A DNA stretch of 64,000 nt from Cellulomonas cellasea (GCF_030372105.1 NZ_JAUDBQ010000007.1:124001-188000), one strand, 5' to 3'. Positions 1-9,243 are shown, counted from the first letter of the stretch. The notes: generated by a model not told the origin, from the sequence alone. Made by a program: numbers and translations.

Positions 1-1098
1 CTGCAGCGCACCCTCAAGCTCCCCCCGATGCCCCGGCGCAAGCTGAACATCGACTACGCGGGCGCCACCCTGCTGTCCATCGGCATCGGCGGCCTGCTGC
101 TGTGGGTCACCTTCGCCGGCAGCAAGTTCGACTGGATGTCCTGGCAGACCGCGGCCTTCGTGATCGGCTCCGTGCTCGCCCTCGTGGCCGCCGTGTGGGT
201 CGAGTCCCGCGCCGCCGAGCCGATCATCCCGCTGCACCTGTTCCGCAACCGCACCCTCGTGCTCGCCGTCGTCGCCTCGATCGCCGTGGGCATCGCGATG
301 TTCGGCACCTCGGTGTTCCTCAGCCAGTACATGCAGGTCGCCCGCGGCATGTCCGCCACCGCGTCCGGCCTCATCACCATCCCGCAGATCTTCGGGCTGT
401 TCCTCGCCTCCACGATCAGCGGGCGCATCATCAGCGTCACCGGCAAGTACAAGCGCTACATGATCGCCGGCGCGGTGCTGCTGACCACGGGCTTGGCCCT
501 GATGGGCACCATCCGGCACGACACCGACTTCGTGCTCGTGTGCGTCTACATGTTCGTGCTCGGCAGCGGCCTGGGCATGCTCATGCAGAACCTGGTGCTC
601 GCGACGCAGAACACCCTGGCCATCGACGAGGTCGGCTCCGGCACCTCCACCGTCGCGTTCTTCCGGACGCTCGGCGGCGCGATGGGGGTCTCGGTCCTGG
701 GCGCGGTCCTCGGGAACAAGATCACCTCGCTGCTGACCGACGGCCTCGCCGCGATCGGCGTCGACGTCTCGGCGCTGGGCGGCAGCACGTCGTCCATCCC
801 GAACGTCGCCACCATCCCCGAGCCGATCAAGACGGTGGTCGAGTCCTCCTACGGCGAGGGCGTCGCCTTCCTGTTCATGCTCGCCGTGCCGCTGGCCGTC
901 ATCGCCCTCATCGCGGTGTGCTTCCTCAGAGAGGTCCCGCTGGGCGAGCGCTCCGGCATGGAGCTGCGGCTCGCCGAGCAGGCCGAGGCCGAGCTGGCCG
1001 CCGGGGCAGAGGTCTCGGCCATGGCCGTGGCCAGCGCCACGCCGACGCCCGCACCCGCGCCCGCGCCCGCGCCCGACCAGCGGGCCCCGCGGGCCTGA
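1..1098 (+). CDS. MFS multidrug exporter, DHA2 type (5' end cut off by window)
   Basis: C-terminal part of a 14-helix drug:H+ antiporter of the EmrB/QacA (DHA2) kind. The reading frame is open from base 1, so the N-terminal half lies outside the window. At least seven hydrophobic helices are visible, including a soluble-looking periplasmic stretch with the sequence SIPNVATIPEP before the last helix, as is usual in this family. The cytoplasmic tail ends in an Ala-Pro run (PAPAPAPAP) encoded by a short GCGCCC repeat. A perfect hairpin follows the stop, and a MarR regulator lies just downstream, a common partner for exporters. Substrate is not predictable. Confidence 0.85.
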   Translation: MQRTLKLPPMPRRKLNIDYAGATLLSIGIGGLLLWVTFAGSKFDWMSWQTAAFVIGSVLALVAAVWVESRAAEPIIPLHLFRNRTLVLAVVASIAVGIAMFGTSVFLSQYMQVARGMSATASGLITIPQIFGLFLASTISGRIISVTGKYKRYMIAGAVLLTTGLALMGTIRHDTDFVLVCVYMFVLGSGLGMLMQNLVLATQNTLAIDEVGSGTSTVAFFRTLGGAMGVSVLGAVLGNKITSLLTDGLAAIGVDVSALGGSTSSIPNVATIPEPIKTVVESSYGEGVAFLFMLAVPLAVIALIAVCFLREVPLGERSGMELRLAEQAEAELAAGAEVSAMAVASATPTPAPAPAPAPDQRAPRA

Positions 1099-1120
1099 GC
1101 GAATCCCAGCGGAACTGGGC

Positions 1121-1153
1121 CGAGGGCGTCTGCCAGCCGGGCAGACGCCCTCG
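1121..1153 (+). terminator. Hairpin terminator after the MFS gene
   Basis: Perfect 14-bp stem (1121-1134 pairs with 1140-1153; arms CGAGGGCGTCTGCC and its complement) with a 5-nt loop, 23 bases after the stop. No T-run follows, as is common in high-GC actinobacteria. It lies only 30 bases before the MarR start, so it could also attenuate readthrough into that gene. Confidence 0.7.
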
Positions 1154-1183
1154 GCGTCTCACCGACAGGCAAGGATGTGTGCC

Positions 1184-1636
1184 GTGGACACCGACAACGT
1201 GCAGCGCGTGGAGCGTGAGCTCGCCCTGCTGCTGCGCCGCGCCAACGCGGCGGCGCCGCGGATCGCCCAGCGCGTGCACCCCGACCTGGAGCCCGCCGCC
1301 TACCCGATCCTGGCCCGCATCGGCCAGGTGCCGGGCGTGCGGGGCAGCGAGCTCGCGGAGCACATCGGGGTGGGCCGGGGCACCATGTCCCGCCAGCTCG
1401 CCAAGCTGGCCGAACTCGGCCTGATCGAGCGGAGCACCGACCCCGACGACTCGCGCGGCCAGCTCATCGAGCTCACCGACGCGGGCGCCGAACGACTCGC
1501 GCGGGCCCGCGTGGCGCGGCGGGACTTCTTCCAGCACGCGTTGCAGGACTGGTCGGGGCCCGACCTCGCGCACCTCGCCGACCAGCTCGCCCGGCTCAAC
1601 AGCAGCCTGGACGAGGCGCGGCGCAGCCGGGACTGA
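1184..1636 (+). CDS. MarR-family transcriptional regulator
   Basis: A 150-residue winged-helix DNA-binding protein. The recognition region reads GSELAEHIGVGRGTMSRQLAKL, split here as GSELAEHIGVG and RGTMSRQLAKL, followed by the typical wing with DDSRGQLIELT. The GTG at 1184 is preferred over the ATG at 1175 because AAGGA (1171-1175) would then be a Shine-Dalgarno at 8-nt spacing, whereas the ATG overlaps it. MarR proteins usually repress nearby exporters and respond to small aromatic ligands. The exporter ending at 1098 is the obvious candidate target, which is inference. Confidence 0.85.
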   Translation: MDTDNVQRVERELALLLRRANAAAPRIAQRVHPDLEPAAYPILARIGQVPGVRGSELAEHIGVGRGTMSRQLAKLAELGLIERSTDPDDSRGQLIELTDAGAERLARARVARRDFFQHALQDWSGPDLAHLADQLARLNSSLDEARRSRD

Positions 1637-1678
1637 GCGCGGCCGCCCTCGCGGCACGCGGCCACCAGGATCGGGCAG

Positions 1679-2431
1679 TCAGCGCGACCAGGTGGTGCGC
1701 TGCCGGGCGATGGCCGCGATCGCGTCCACCCGGGGCGGCTCCAGCCGCTCCAGCAGGTTGACGAAAGCGCCCGGCACATCGCTGCGGGCCATCACCAGCA
1801 CGTCGTCCGGGCGCTGGCCCGGCGCCATGTCGATGATGCCCTGCAGCACGAGAACGGCCCGCACGGTGAGCTGCGACCCCACGGCCGCGCGGAGTAGCGC
1901 CTGCACGCGTGCCGCCTCGAGCCGCGCGTCGCGCTGGTAGGCCACCGGCTCGCCGCCGACGGTCATGGTGCGCCGGCGGACCTCGATCTGCTCGCCGGGG
2001 TGGGCGCGCTCGGCCACCGTGAAGATGCCGCCGGGGCCGATCAGCAGGTGGTCCACCACGGTGCCCTGACGCCCCAGCGGGACGCCGTGCACCACGTGCC
2101 ACCCCGCGGCGGTCAGCCCGTCGAGCCGGGTGCGGATCGAGGAGGCGCGGGTGCGGACGCCGGGCTCGTAGACGTCGCCGTCCAGACGGCGCAGGTCCTC
2201 GAGGTCCTCGAGCACGCCTTCGAGCTGGTACGGCAGGACGAGCTCGGTGACATCGGAGCGCAGATACGCCTGCGCGGCGCGGCGCACGCCCTCCTCGAGG
2301 ACGGGTTCGTCGACGATCACCTCGCCGGACTGCAAATCGACGCATCCGACCCTCGCGCCGGACTCGGCCGTGACGTACAGGCGGTCGGCGCCATAGCGCC
2401 GCCATCTCCGCACGATCAGGGCCTCGTTCAC
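1679..2431 (-). CDS. NERD (nuclease-related) domain protein
   Basis: About 250 residues with a C-terminal NERD-like domain: the stretch GWHVVHGVPLGRQGTVVDHL followed by LIGPGGIFTV has the D-H-L-L-I-GP-G-F pattern of that family, which is distantly related to Holliday-junction and restriction nucleases. The N-terminal ~90 residues are not recognised. The frame is open to 2602, but the extra 57 residues contain an artificial-looking Cys/Gln repeat made by a palindrome, so the GTG at 2431 is my choice. No strong Shine-Dalgarno supports it. The biological role of NERD proteins is mostly unknown, and no partner gene is adjacent. Confidence 0.6.
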   Translation of the reverse strand: MNEALIVRRWRRYGADRLYVTAESGARVGCVDLQSGEVIVDEPVLEEGVRRAAQAYLRSDVTELVLPYQLEGVLEDLEDLRRLDGDVYEPGVRTRASSIRTRLDGLTAAGWHVVHGVPLGRQGTVVDHLLIGPGGIFTVAERAHPGEQIEVRRRTMTVGGEPVAYQRDARLEAARVQALLRAAVGSQLTVRAVLVLQGIIDMAPGQRPDDVLVMARSDVPGAFVNLLERLEPPRVDAIAAIARQRTTWSR

Positions 2432-2569
2432 CAGATCATTATCGGCACGCCCAGGCCCGGACTGAACCAACTCGACGTGTCCGGCGCCGTGGGAGCCGCG
2501 ACCACCGGCGTGTCCCGCCACGGCACGCCGGAGCACGCCGAGACGGCGCCCGCCGAACTGGACACACCG

Positions 2570-2591
2570 CTGTGCACAGCGCTGTGCACAG
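2570..2591. promoter_or_regulatory. 22-bp perfect palindrome (two TGTGCACA boxes)
   Basis: A perfect 22-bp inverted repeat made of two copies of the self-complementary octamer TGTGCACA joined by GCGC. It lies between the end of msrB and the start of the NERD gene, about 140 bases upstream of the latter, so it may be an operator. Function is inferred from symmetry and position only. Confidence 0.4.
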
Positions 2592-2633
2592 TCGGCGCGC
2601 ACGGCCCCTCGGGGCCGGCGCGCACGACGCGGG

Positions 2634-3065
2634 TCAGCCCTCGGCGCCGCTCGACGGCTCGAAGGCCAGGCTCACCGAGTTCATGCAGTAGCGGTCGCCC
2701 GTGGGCGTCTGCGGGGCGTCGTCGAACACGTGGCCCAGGTGCGAGCCGCAGCGGGCGCAGCGGACCTCGGTGCGGGTCATGCCCAGGCTGCGGTCCTCGA
2801 TGAGCTCGACCTTGTCACCCGCGAGCGGGGAGAAGAAGCTGGGCCACCCGCAGTGCGAGTCGAACTTGGTGTCCGAGCGGAACAGCTCCTGGCCGCAGGC
2901 GCGACAGCGGTAGACGCCCTCGCGCTTCTCATCGAGCAGCTCCCCCGTCCACGGGCGCTCGGTGCCCGCCAAGCGCAGCACCTGGAACTCGGCCGGGTCC
3001 AGCTCGGCCCTCCACTGCGCGTCGTCCTTGCTGACCTCGTAGACCCTGCCCGTGTCGTTCGCCAT
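2634..3065 (-). CDS. msrB: Peptide methionine-R-sulfoxide reductase
   Basis: 143 residues. MsrB reduces the R epimer of methionine sulfoxide in oxidised proteins, using thioredoxin. The four zinc ligands are present as CRAC (C54, C57) and CARC (C103, C106). The catalytic cysteine is C127 in RYCMNS, and the family signature HCGWPSF is at 71-77. The internal ATG at 3065 gives the usual N-terminus; the frame is open 17 codons further but those residues are unlike the family. It appears to stand alone, without msrA beside it. Confidence 0.93.
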   Translation of the reverse strand: MANDTGRVYEVSKDDAQWRAELDPAEFQVLRLAGTERPWTGELLDEKREGVYRCRACGQELFRSDTKFDSHCGWPSFFSPLAGDKVELIEDRSLGMTRTEVRCARCGSHLGHVFDDAPQTPTGDRYCMNSVSLAFEPSSGAEG

Positions 3066-3115
3066 GTCCGGTCCAACCGCGTGCGCGGCCCGCGCATTCC
3101 GGGCCCGGACGCACA

Positions 3116-3162
3116 AGAGCCTGCCCCGGCGGGGCGCGACGGCCCCTGCCGAGGCAGGCTCT
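3116..3162 (-). terminator. Hairpin terminator after the DEAD-box helicase
   Basis: 10-bp outer stem (AGAGCCTGCC at 3116-3125 with its complement at 3153-3162) enclosing a second small GGGGC/GCCCC hairpin. It lies 14 bases past the helicase stop and upstream of msrB on the same strand, so it should separate the two transcripts. Confidence 0.6.
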
Positions 3163-3175
3163 GGGAGTGCTGGGG

Positions 3176-4681
3176 TCAGCGCGAGCGACGGCGACCCGAG
3201 GCGGCGCCCATCGACATCGCCACGGCGCCGCCACGGCCCGTGGAGCCGCTGCCCGGCGTCGCGGTGGAGTGCACCGCACGCGAGCCGCCCGTGGCGGACC
3301 GCTGCGGGGCGGCCGAGGAGCCACGCCCACGGCCGCGCGCGCCACCCTGGCCGCCGGCGCTGGAGCCGGAGCCCTGCTGGCCGCCGCCCTGCCCGGCGCC
3401 ACCGGAGCGGCCGCGGCCACCACGGCGACGCGACGGGCCGCCCGCCGCGCCGTCACGCGACGGCGCGCCGCCCCGACGGCCGGCCTCGGCCACCGCGACG
3501 GGGGCGGGCTCGACATGCGGCGCCACCTCGCCGACCAGGCGGGCCACCAGGGCCGAGCCGGGACGGACCTGCTGCGGCTGGACGGTGATCTTCGCCAGGC
3601 GGGTCAGCGTGCGGACGTCGCCGGCCTGCTCGGGGAGCATGACCGTGACGACGTCGCCGCCCTCGCCGGCGCGGGCGGTGCGGCCCGAGCGGTGCAGGTA
3701 CGCCTTGTGCTCGGCCGGCGGGTCCACGTGCACCACGAGCTCGATGTGGTCGACGTGGATGCCGCGCGCCGCGATGTCCGTGGCGACGAGCACCTTGACC
3801 GAGCCCGAGGAGAACGCCTCGAGGTTGCGCTCACGCGCCGGCTGGCTGAGGTTGCCGTGCAGGTCCACCGCGGGGATGCCCGTCGCGGTCAGCGCCTTGG
3901 CGAGCTTCTTGGCCTGGTGCTTGGTGCGCGTGAACAGCACCCGGCGGCCGGTGCCGGAGGCCAGCTCGTTGATCACCAGGCGCTTGGACTCGGCGTCCGA
4001 GACCGCCAGCACGTGGTGGGTCATCTTCGCGACGGGCGACTCGGCGGAGTCCACCGAGTGCGTCAGCGGGTTGTGCAGGTAGCGCTTGACGATCTGGTCG
4101 ACGCCGTTGTCCAGCGTCGCGGAGAACAGCATCCGCTGGCCGTTCTTCGGCGTCTGGTCCATCAGGCGCTTCACGCCGGGCAGGAAGCCCAGGTCGGCCA
4201 TGTGGTCGGCCTCGTCGAGCACCGTGATCTCGACGCCCTCGAGCGTGACCAGGCGCTGCTTGATGAGGTCCTCCAGGCGGCCGGGGCACGCCACGAGGAT
4301 GTCGATGCCGCCGTTGAGGGCGCTGACCTGGCGGTTCTGCGAGACGCCGCCGAACACGGTGGTCAGGCTCAGGCGCTCGGCGCGGGCCAGCGGCTCCAGC
4401 GTCGCGGCGATCTGGGTGGCCAGCTCACGGGTGGGGGCCAGCACCAGGCCACGCGGGCGGGCCGGGCGCCGGGCGCCGGTGGAGGCGGCCAAGCGCGCCA
4501 CCATCGGCAGCGAGAACGCGAGGGTCTTGCCGGAGCCGGTGCGGCCCCGTCCGAGCACGTCCCGACCCGAGAGGGTGTCGGGCAGCGTGGCCGTCTGGAT
4601 GGGGAACGGAGCGGTGATGCCCTGCGCTGTGAGCGCGGCAGTCAGGGTCTCGGGCACACCGAGGGCAGAGAAGGAAGACAT
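3176..4681 (-). CDS. DEAD-box ATP-dependent RNA helicase
   Basis: 501 residues. It unwinds RNA duplexes with ATP, probably in cold adaptation, ribosome assembly or RNA decay. Core motifs in order: Q motif (GITAPFPIQ), Walker A GRTGSGKT (46-53), PTREL, DEAD (156-159), SAT, and [10 protein letters not shown] near residue 330. The last ~120 residues are Gly/Arg/Ser-rich, typical of RNA-binding tails in actinobacterial RhlE-like helicases. The ATG at 4681 gives the usual MSSFSALG-type start. The frame stays open 61 codons upstream but that part is Arg/Pro-rich and unlike the family. Confidence 0.92.
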   Translation of the reverse strand: MSSFSALGVPETLTAALTAQGITAPFPIQTATLPDTLSGRDVLGRGRTGSGKTLAFSLPMVARLAASTGARRPARPRGLVLAPTRELATQIAATLEPLARAERLSLTTVFGGVSQNRQVSALNGGIDILVACPGRLEDLIKQRLVTLEGVEITVLDEADHMADLGFLPGVKRLMDQTPKNGQRMLFSATLDNGVDQIVKRYLHNPLTHSVDSAESPVAKMTHHVLAVSDAESKRLVINELASGTGRRVLFTRTKHQAKKLAKALTATGIPAVDLHGNLSQPARERNLEAFSSGSVKVLVATDIAARGIHVDHIELVVHVDPPAEHKAYLHRSGRTARAGEGGDVVTVMLPEQAGDVRTLTRLAKITVQPQQVRPGSALVARLVGEVAPHVEPAPVAVAEAGRRGGAPSRDGAAGGPSRRRGGRGRSGGAGQGGGQQGSGSSAGGQGGARGRGRGSSAAPQRSATGGSRAVHSTATPGSGSTGRGGAVAMSMGAASGRRRSR

Positions 4682-4994
4682 GAAGAGAGGCGCCTTTCCG
4701 GCGGTTGGGAACGGTCGGGGCTCGCGGCGGCTTGCGGGTTGGCCCCGCCGGTGCTCCACGACGTCGGACGCGCTCGAATCCGCGCATCTACATGTCCATT
4801 GTGCCTCACTCGCGCACATCGCCGTGCCACGGGGCGCCCGGGGACCCTCGCGGGGGCCCGCCACGACCGGGTGAGACCGCGGGTGAGAAGCGGCCGTTTC
4901 GGCTCAACGCCCGTCAACTCCCCCACGGCGCAACCGATAGGAGGACGAGCACCGGCGCCCCGGCCGGAGCTCTGCGGACCGGAAGGACACCACC
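4682..4994. other. Divergent intergenic region, helicase / c-di-GMP protein
   Basis: A 313-base gap between two divergent starts. It should carry both promoters and, on the minus strand, the helicase 5' leader. Long leaders are common for cold-regulated RNA helicases. The only less G+C-rich part is about 4785-4800. I could not pick a convincing -10/-35 pair and saw no gene, RNA motif or strong hairpin. A Shine-Dalgarno GGAAGGA at 4981-4987 serves the plus-strand GTG at 4995. Confidence 0.5.
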
Positions 4995-7900
4995 GTGGCT
5001 CCCCCGAGCACCGTCCTTGTGCTGACCCCCTGGACAGCCGGCTTTTATCACGGCTCGATCATCGCGGGCGTCGCGCGTGACGCGGCTGCCCACGACGATC
5101 GCCTGATCGTGGTGCAGACGCTCGACGCGGGCAGCATCACGGAGACGTCGGTGGACCCGCCCCCCTTCCACAGCCACGTCGGGATGGACGCCGCGCGAGG
5201 TGTGATCGCGATCTCCACCGCGACCCGCCGCCACCACATGGAGGCGGTGCTCGCCGCGGGCAAGCCGCTCGTCCTCGCGAGCAACCGCTTCAACGGCCTC
5301 GACGCGCCCGCCGCCATGCCCGACAACGAGGGCGGCATCGTCGCGGCCGTCGAGCACCTCATCGGCCACGGGCACACCCGCATCGGCTTCGGCGGCAACC
5401 TCGGCCAGTCGGACATCCGCGAGCGCTACGCGGCGTACCACGACGCGCTGCTGGCGCACGGGATCACCCCCGACCCCAGCCACTACTACCCGGCGAGCGA
5501 CAACGTGGAGCGCGGCGGGGCCGAGATCGCCCAGGGGCTCGTGCGACAGCAGCCGCAGGAGCGCCCCACCGCGATCGTCGTGGCGACCGACCGCAATGCC
5601 ATGGGCCTGCTGCCCCTGCTGCCGCCCGCCGGCATCGCCGTGCCGTCGGACCTCGCGGTGATCGGCTTCGACAACGCGGCGGGCTCCGCCTACACGACGC
5701 CTCCGCTGTCCAGCGTGAGCCAGCGCTTCGACCGGCTCGGCATGCGCGCGGGCGCGCTGATGCGCGGCCTGCTGACCGGCGAGGCCCCTGAGCCCGACTC
5801 GGTCGAGCCCGCGCACCTCGCCCTGCGCTCCTCCTGCGGCTGCGAGCCGCTGCTCGCCGGGGCCACGCGCGAGGCCACGGCCGCGGACATCGAGGGCGCC
5901 CTGCTCGAGCGGATCGACGCGGCGCTGCGCGACTGGTTCGTCGTCCTGCCCGACGAGCAGGCCGTGCCCGCGGCCCACGAGGCGCTTGTCGCCTGCGTGC
6001 GGGAGGTCGTGGCCTCGGGGCGCGCGCCCGCGTCCGAGGGCCTGCAGGGAATCCTCGACCCGCTCATCCGGGACATCACCGTCCCCGCGGTGCTGCAGAA
6101 CATCGACACGGCGATCTCCCAGTTCGTGCGGGAGACAGCCGCGTCCGTCGACGCGGACCCCGCGTTGGAGGCGCTGCTGGTCTCCGTCGGGGCGCGCGCG
6201 TCAGCGGTGCTGTGGCACCGGCAGTCCGGGATGTACCTGGACCGCTCCCACGACTTGCAGGACTCCCTGCACGAGCAGTACGGCGTCGGGGTGGAGCTGC
6301 TCGGGCACGGCACGTCCGACCCGCGGCGGCTGAGCTGGCTGGCCGGATCGCACCTGCGCGCGGCCATCCTCGGCACCTGGCGCAACCGCGAGACGATGGA
6401 CGAGCTGGTCATCGAGGGCGTGCACGACCCGCAGGGGCTCCTGGGCGACCTCCAGGGCAGCGTCGTGCCGGTTCAGTCCTTCCCGCCGCAGGAGTTCGTC
6501 GCCGCGTCCGACCCCGCCTCGAACCTCGTCGTGTTCGTCGTGCCGGTGCGCACCGCCGAGGACGACTGGGGCTGGTTCGCGGTCATCGGGCCGGTGGACA
6601 CCGTGTCCGAGCGGCAGACGTACAACCACTGGGCGGCGCTGCTGTGCGCGGCGTTCTCCCAGGAGTCCCTCGCCGAGACGGTGCGCAGCGGCGAGGAGCG
6701 CTACGGCCTGCTGGCCCGCGCCATGAACGAGGGCCTGTGGGAGTGGCAGCACGCCGGTGGCGGCATCACGATGACCGGCCGGTGCCGCTCCCTGCTGGGG
6801 CTGTCCCCCGATGACGAGCTGGACTGGCGCGTCGGCGTCCACGACGACGACCTCGCGGAGCTCACCCGGGAGGTCCAGGCCGTCATCACGGGGCAGAAGA
6901 GCCTCGCGGAGGTGGAGCTGCGCTACCGCGGGCCCCAGGAGGACGAGTACCGGTGGCTGTTGGTGCGGACGATGCCGCTCAGCGATCGTGCCGTCGGCGC
7001 CCAGCGGCTCCTCGGCTCCGTGAGCGACATCGACCACCGCAAGCGGCTCGAGGAGAAGCTGCGGCGCAACGCGCTCTACGACGCCGCCACCGGGCTGCCG
7101 AACCGGCGGTTGTTCCTCGAGCGGCTCGAGCGCAGCGTCGCCCGCTGGCAGGAGAACCGCACCCCGTTCGCCGTGGTGTTCCTCGACCTGGACCGCTTCA
7201 AGGTCGTCAACGACTCGTTGGGCCACCAGGCCGGGGACCGGCTGCTGCAGGTGGTCAGCGACCGGCTGCGCACAGTGCTGCGCGGGCAGGACACCGCCGC
7301 CCGGTTCGGCGGCGACGAGTTCGCGGTGCTGCTCGACGGCGCCAACCCCGACACGGTGCCCACGATCGTGCGCCGCATCCAGGACAGCCTCGCGCGGCCC
7401 GTGGAGATCGAGGGGCACGCCCTGTGGGTCACCGCGAGCCTGGGCATCGCGTCCTCCGCCGTGGACTACCACAACGCCGACGACGTGCTGCGGGACGCCG
7501 ACACCGCGATGTACCACGCGAAGTCGCATGAGCCGGGCACGCAGTCGTACTTCGACGAGACGATGCACGCCGAGGCCCTGCACCACGTCCGCCTGCAGGG
7601 CGCCGTGCAGGACGGCCTCGACCTGGGCCAGTTCGAGGTCTACTACCAGCCGATCGTGCTGCTCGACGAGGGCCCGCTCGAGCGCTTCGAGGCGCTCGTG
7701 CGCTGGAACCACCCCGAGCGCGGCGTCCTGCTGCCCGGGGAGTTCCTGCCCCTCATGGAGGAGACCGGGCTCGTGGTGCGCCTCGGCCGCCAGGTCATCG
7801 AGGACGTGTGCCGGCAGATCTCCGCGTGGCGCGCCGTCTACGACAGGCCCGTGAACGTGAGCGTCAACCTGTCCGACCGGGAGTTCTGGCACGCCGGGCT

Positions 7901-8414
7901 CGTCGACCACGTCCGCTCCAACCTGGCCAAGAACGGGCTCGACGCGTGCTGCCTGACGTTGGAGGTCACCGAGGGCGTCATCATGCGGCGGCCCGAGCTC
8001 GCGCAGCAGCTCATGTCCCGGATGCGCGCCGCGGGGCTGCGGCTGCACATCGACGACTTCGGCGCCGGGCACTCGTCGCTGCAGACCCTGCACCGGTACC
8101 CGGTGGAGGCGCTCAAGATCGACAGGTCGTTCGTGCAGGAGCTCGCCGCCGGGGGCCAGAACCGCGAGCTCGTGCGGGCCATCGTCGCGATGGGCACGGC
8201 GCTGGGCCTGGAGGTCATCGCGGAGGGCATCGAGACGCCTGAGCAGCTCGCGGTGCTGCGCGAGGTCGGCTGCGGCGTCGGGCAGGGGTACCTCTTCGAC
8301 CGGGCGGTGACCGGCAGCCGGGCGGCGGAACTGCTGGGGCACTCGTTCGAGGCGCTGGCGCGGACGCTGCCGACAGCAGCCCCCGCCGTTCATCCCGGGG
8401 CTGACGGGCTCTGA
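4995..8414 (+). CDS. LacI-type sensor / PAS / GGDEF / EAL cyclic-di-GMP protein
   Basis: 1139 residues, starting at GTG with GGAAGGA 7 nt upstream. Residues 1 to about 290 resemble the ligand-binding half of LacI-family repressors (periplasmic-binding fold, ending with the DLAVIGFDN and PLSSVSQ patterns) but there is no helix-turn-helix and no signal peptide. A linker region of ~250 residues and a PAS-like domain (~560-690) follow. The GGDEF domain has an intact GGDEF at 772-776 and an inhibitory I-site RGQD five residues before it. The EAL domain starts at E899 and keeps NVSVNL, EVTE, DDFG, KIDRSFV and the final EGIE, so both synthesis and hydrolysis of c-di-GMP look possible. A soluble sugar or nucleoside-like ligand may switch activity; that is inference. 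Confidence 0.9.
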   Translation: MAPPSTVLVLTPWTAGFYHGSIIAGVARDAAAHDDRLIVVQTLDAGSITETSVDPPPFHSHVGMDAARGVIAISTATRRHHMEAVLAAGKPLVLASNRFNGLDAPAAMPDNEGGIVAAVEHLIGHGHTRIGFGGNLGQSDIRERYAAYHDALLAHGITPDPSHYYPASDNVERGGAEIAQGLVRQQPQERPTAIVVATDRNAMGLLPLLPPAGIAVPSDLAVIGFDNAAGSAYTTPPLSSVSQRFDRLGMRAGALMRGLLTGEAPEPDSVEPAHLALRSSCGCEPLLAGATREATAADIEGALLERIDAALRDWFVVLPDEQAVPAAHEALVACVREVVASGRAPASEGLQGILDPLIRDITVPAVLQNIDTAISQFVRETAASVDADPALEALLVSVGARASAVLWHRQSGMYLDRSHDLQDSLHEQYGVGVELLGHGTSDPRRLSWLAGSHLRAAILGTWRNRETMDELVIEGVHDPQGLLGDLQGSVVPVQSFPPQEFVAASDPASNLVVFVVPVRTAEDDWGWFAVIGPVDTVSERQTYNHWAALLCAAFSQESLAETVRSGEERYGLLARAMNEGLWEWQHAGGGITMTGRCRSLLGLSPDDELDWRVGVHDDDLAELTREVQAVITGQKSLAEVELRYRGPQEDEYRWLLVRTMPLSDRAVGAQRLLGSVSDIDHRKRLEEKLRRNALYDAATGLPNRRLFLERLERSVARWQENRTPFAVVFLDLDRFKVVNDSLGHQAGDRLLQVVSDRLRTVLRGQDTAARFGGDEFAVLLDGANPDTVPTIVRRIQDSLARPVEIEGHALWVTASLGIASSAVDYHNADDVLRDADTAMYHAKSHEPGTQSYFDETMHAEALHHVRLQGAVQDGLDLGQFEVYYQPIVLLDEGPLERFEALVRWNHPERGVLLPGEFLPLMEETGLVVRLGRQVIEDVCRQISAWRAVYDRPVNVSVNLSDREFWHAGLVDHVRSNLAKNGLDACCLTLEVTEGVIMRRPELAQQLMSRMRAAGLRLHIDDFGAGHSSLQTLHRYPVEALKIDRSFVQELAAGGQNRELVRAIVAMGTALGLEVIAEGIETPEQLAVLREVGCGVGQGYLFDRAVTGSRAAELLGHSFEALARTLPTAAPAVHPGADGL

Positions 8415-8443
8415 CGGGACGCGCGTCGCTCTCGGGCCAGCCC

Positions 8444-8491
8444 GGGCGCGGCGCGCGTCGTCACATGGGGCGCGGCGCGCGTCGTCAGATG
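8444..8491. repeat. 24-bp tandem direct repeat, two copies
   Basis: Two adjacent 24-base copies (8444-8467 and 8468-8491) differ at one base, C versus G. The second copy contains the stop codon of the PilZ gene, so the repeat is a small duplication at the 3' end of that gene, in the gap between convergent genes. Confidence 0.85.
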
Positions 8492-9243
8492 CGCATGCGC
8501 TCGCGGCGCTGGGCTCCCTGGGTCTGCAGCACATGCCGGAAGAGCGCGTCGGTCTGGCGGCTGGTCAGCCCCAGGAACCGGCAGCCGTAGTGCGTGCCGG
8601 TGCGGGACTGCTGCGCGCGCACCACGACCGCCTCGATGAGGATCGGCTCGGGGAGCTCCTCGTAGAGGAAGCGGATGCGCTGGCCGGGCTGGAGGCTGGC
8701 CTGCGACAGGATCCGCATGCCGTGGGCGCTGATGTCGAGCATCGTGAACGCGAGGTTGCCCTCGTAGGCCACGGGCTCCTCCGCCGGCTCGGCCGGGGCG
8801 TCGGACGTGTCCGGCTCTGCGTCGGCCGCCGGCTCGGCGGGGGCGGCCGGCGCCGGCTCGGCGGCTGCGGCGCGCGGGGCGCCCTGCGGGTCGGTCCATC
8901 GGGCGATCGCGGTGCCCGTGCACGCCACATGCGTGCTGACACGCACCACCTCGCGCTTCTGCAGGGTGGAGACCAGTGCGACGTCGGCGATGTCCATGCC
9001 GTCCGCGCCCACCCGGGACAGGTACCCGGCGTAGAGGCACTCGCCGCGCACCTCGTCGAGGACCTCGACGGTGACGTCGACCCCCGGCTCGAGCCCGCGC
9101 GGGGGGACCTCCACGCCGATCATCATCATGTCGCCGTCGAAGACGCGCACGAAGCCCGCCACGGCGGCGCCGCCGTCGGCATGGACCGTGCAGGTGGCCA
9201 GCTCGTGCATGGCGGCCCCGTCCGTGATGCTGCGCGCGCACAT
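8485..9243 (-). CDS. PilZ-domain c-di-GMP receptor
   Basis: 252 residues. The N-terminal ~95 residues look like a YcgR-type beta domain. The PilZ c-di-GMP-binding motifs follow: RxxxR as R97-EVV-R101 and DxSxxG as D170-ISAH-G175. Between the two motifs lies an unusual Ala/Pro/Glu-rich insert of about 45 residues (~118-160), where most PilZ domains have a short loop. The start is either the ATG at 9243 or the ATG at 9210, which has a GGGG 5 nt upstream. It sits between two genes for c-di-GMP turnover enzymes and probably reads out the same pool, perhaps acting on motility or the cell surface. Confidence 0.85.
   Translation of the reverse strand: MCARSITDGAAMHELATCTVHADGGAAVAGFVRVFDGDMMMIGVEVPPRGLEPGVDVTVEVLDEVRGECLYAGYLSRVGADGMDIADVALVSTLQKREVVRVSTHVACTGTAIARWTDPQGAPRAAAAEPAPAAPAEPAADAEPDTSDAPAEPAEEPVAYEGNLAFTMLDISAHGMRILSQASLQPGQRIRFLYEELPEPILIEAVVVRAQQSRTGTHYGCRFLGLTSRQTDALFRHVLQTQGAQRRERMRI

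Noticed and set aside
1050-1078. GCGCCC repeat as a regulatory repeat
   Set aside because: It encodes the Pro-Ala tail of the exporter in frame, common in high-GC genomes.
6201-8534. Long minus-strand open frame of 777 codons
   Set aside because: Exact antisense of the GGDEF/EAL gene; composition is His/Val/Leu/Gln-rich without any recognisable motif. High G+C keeps antisense frames open.
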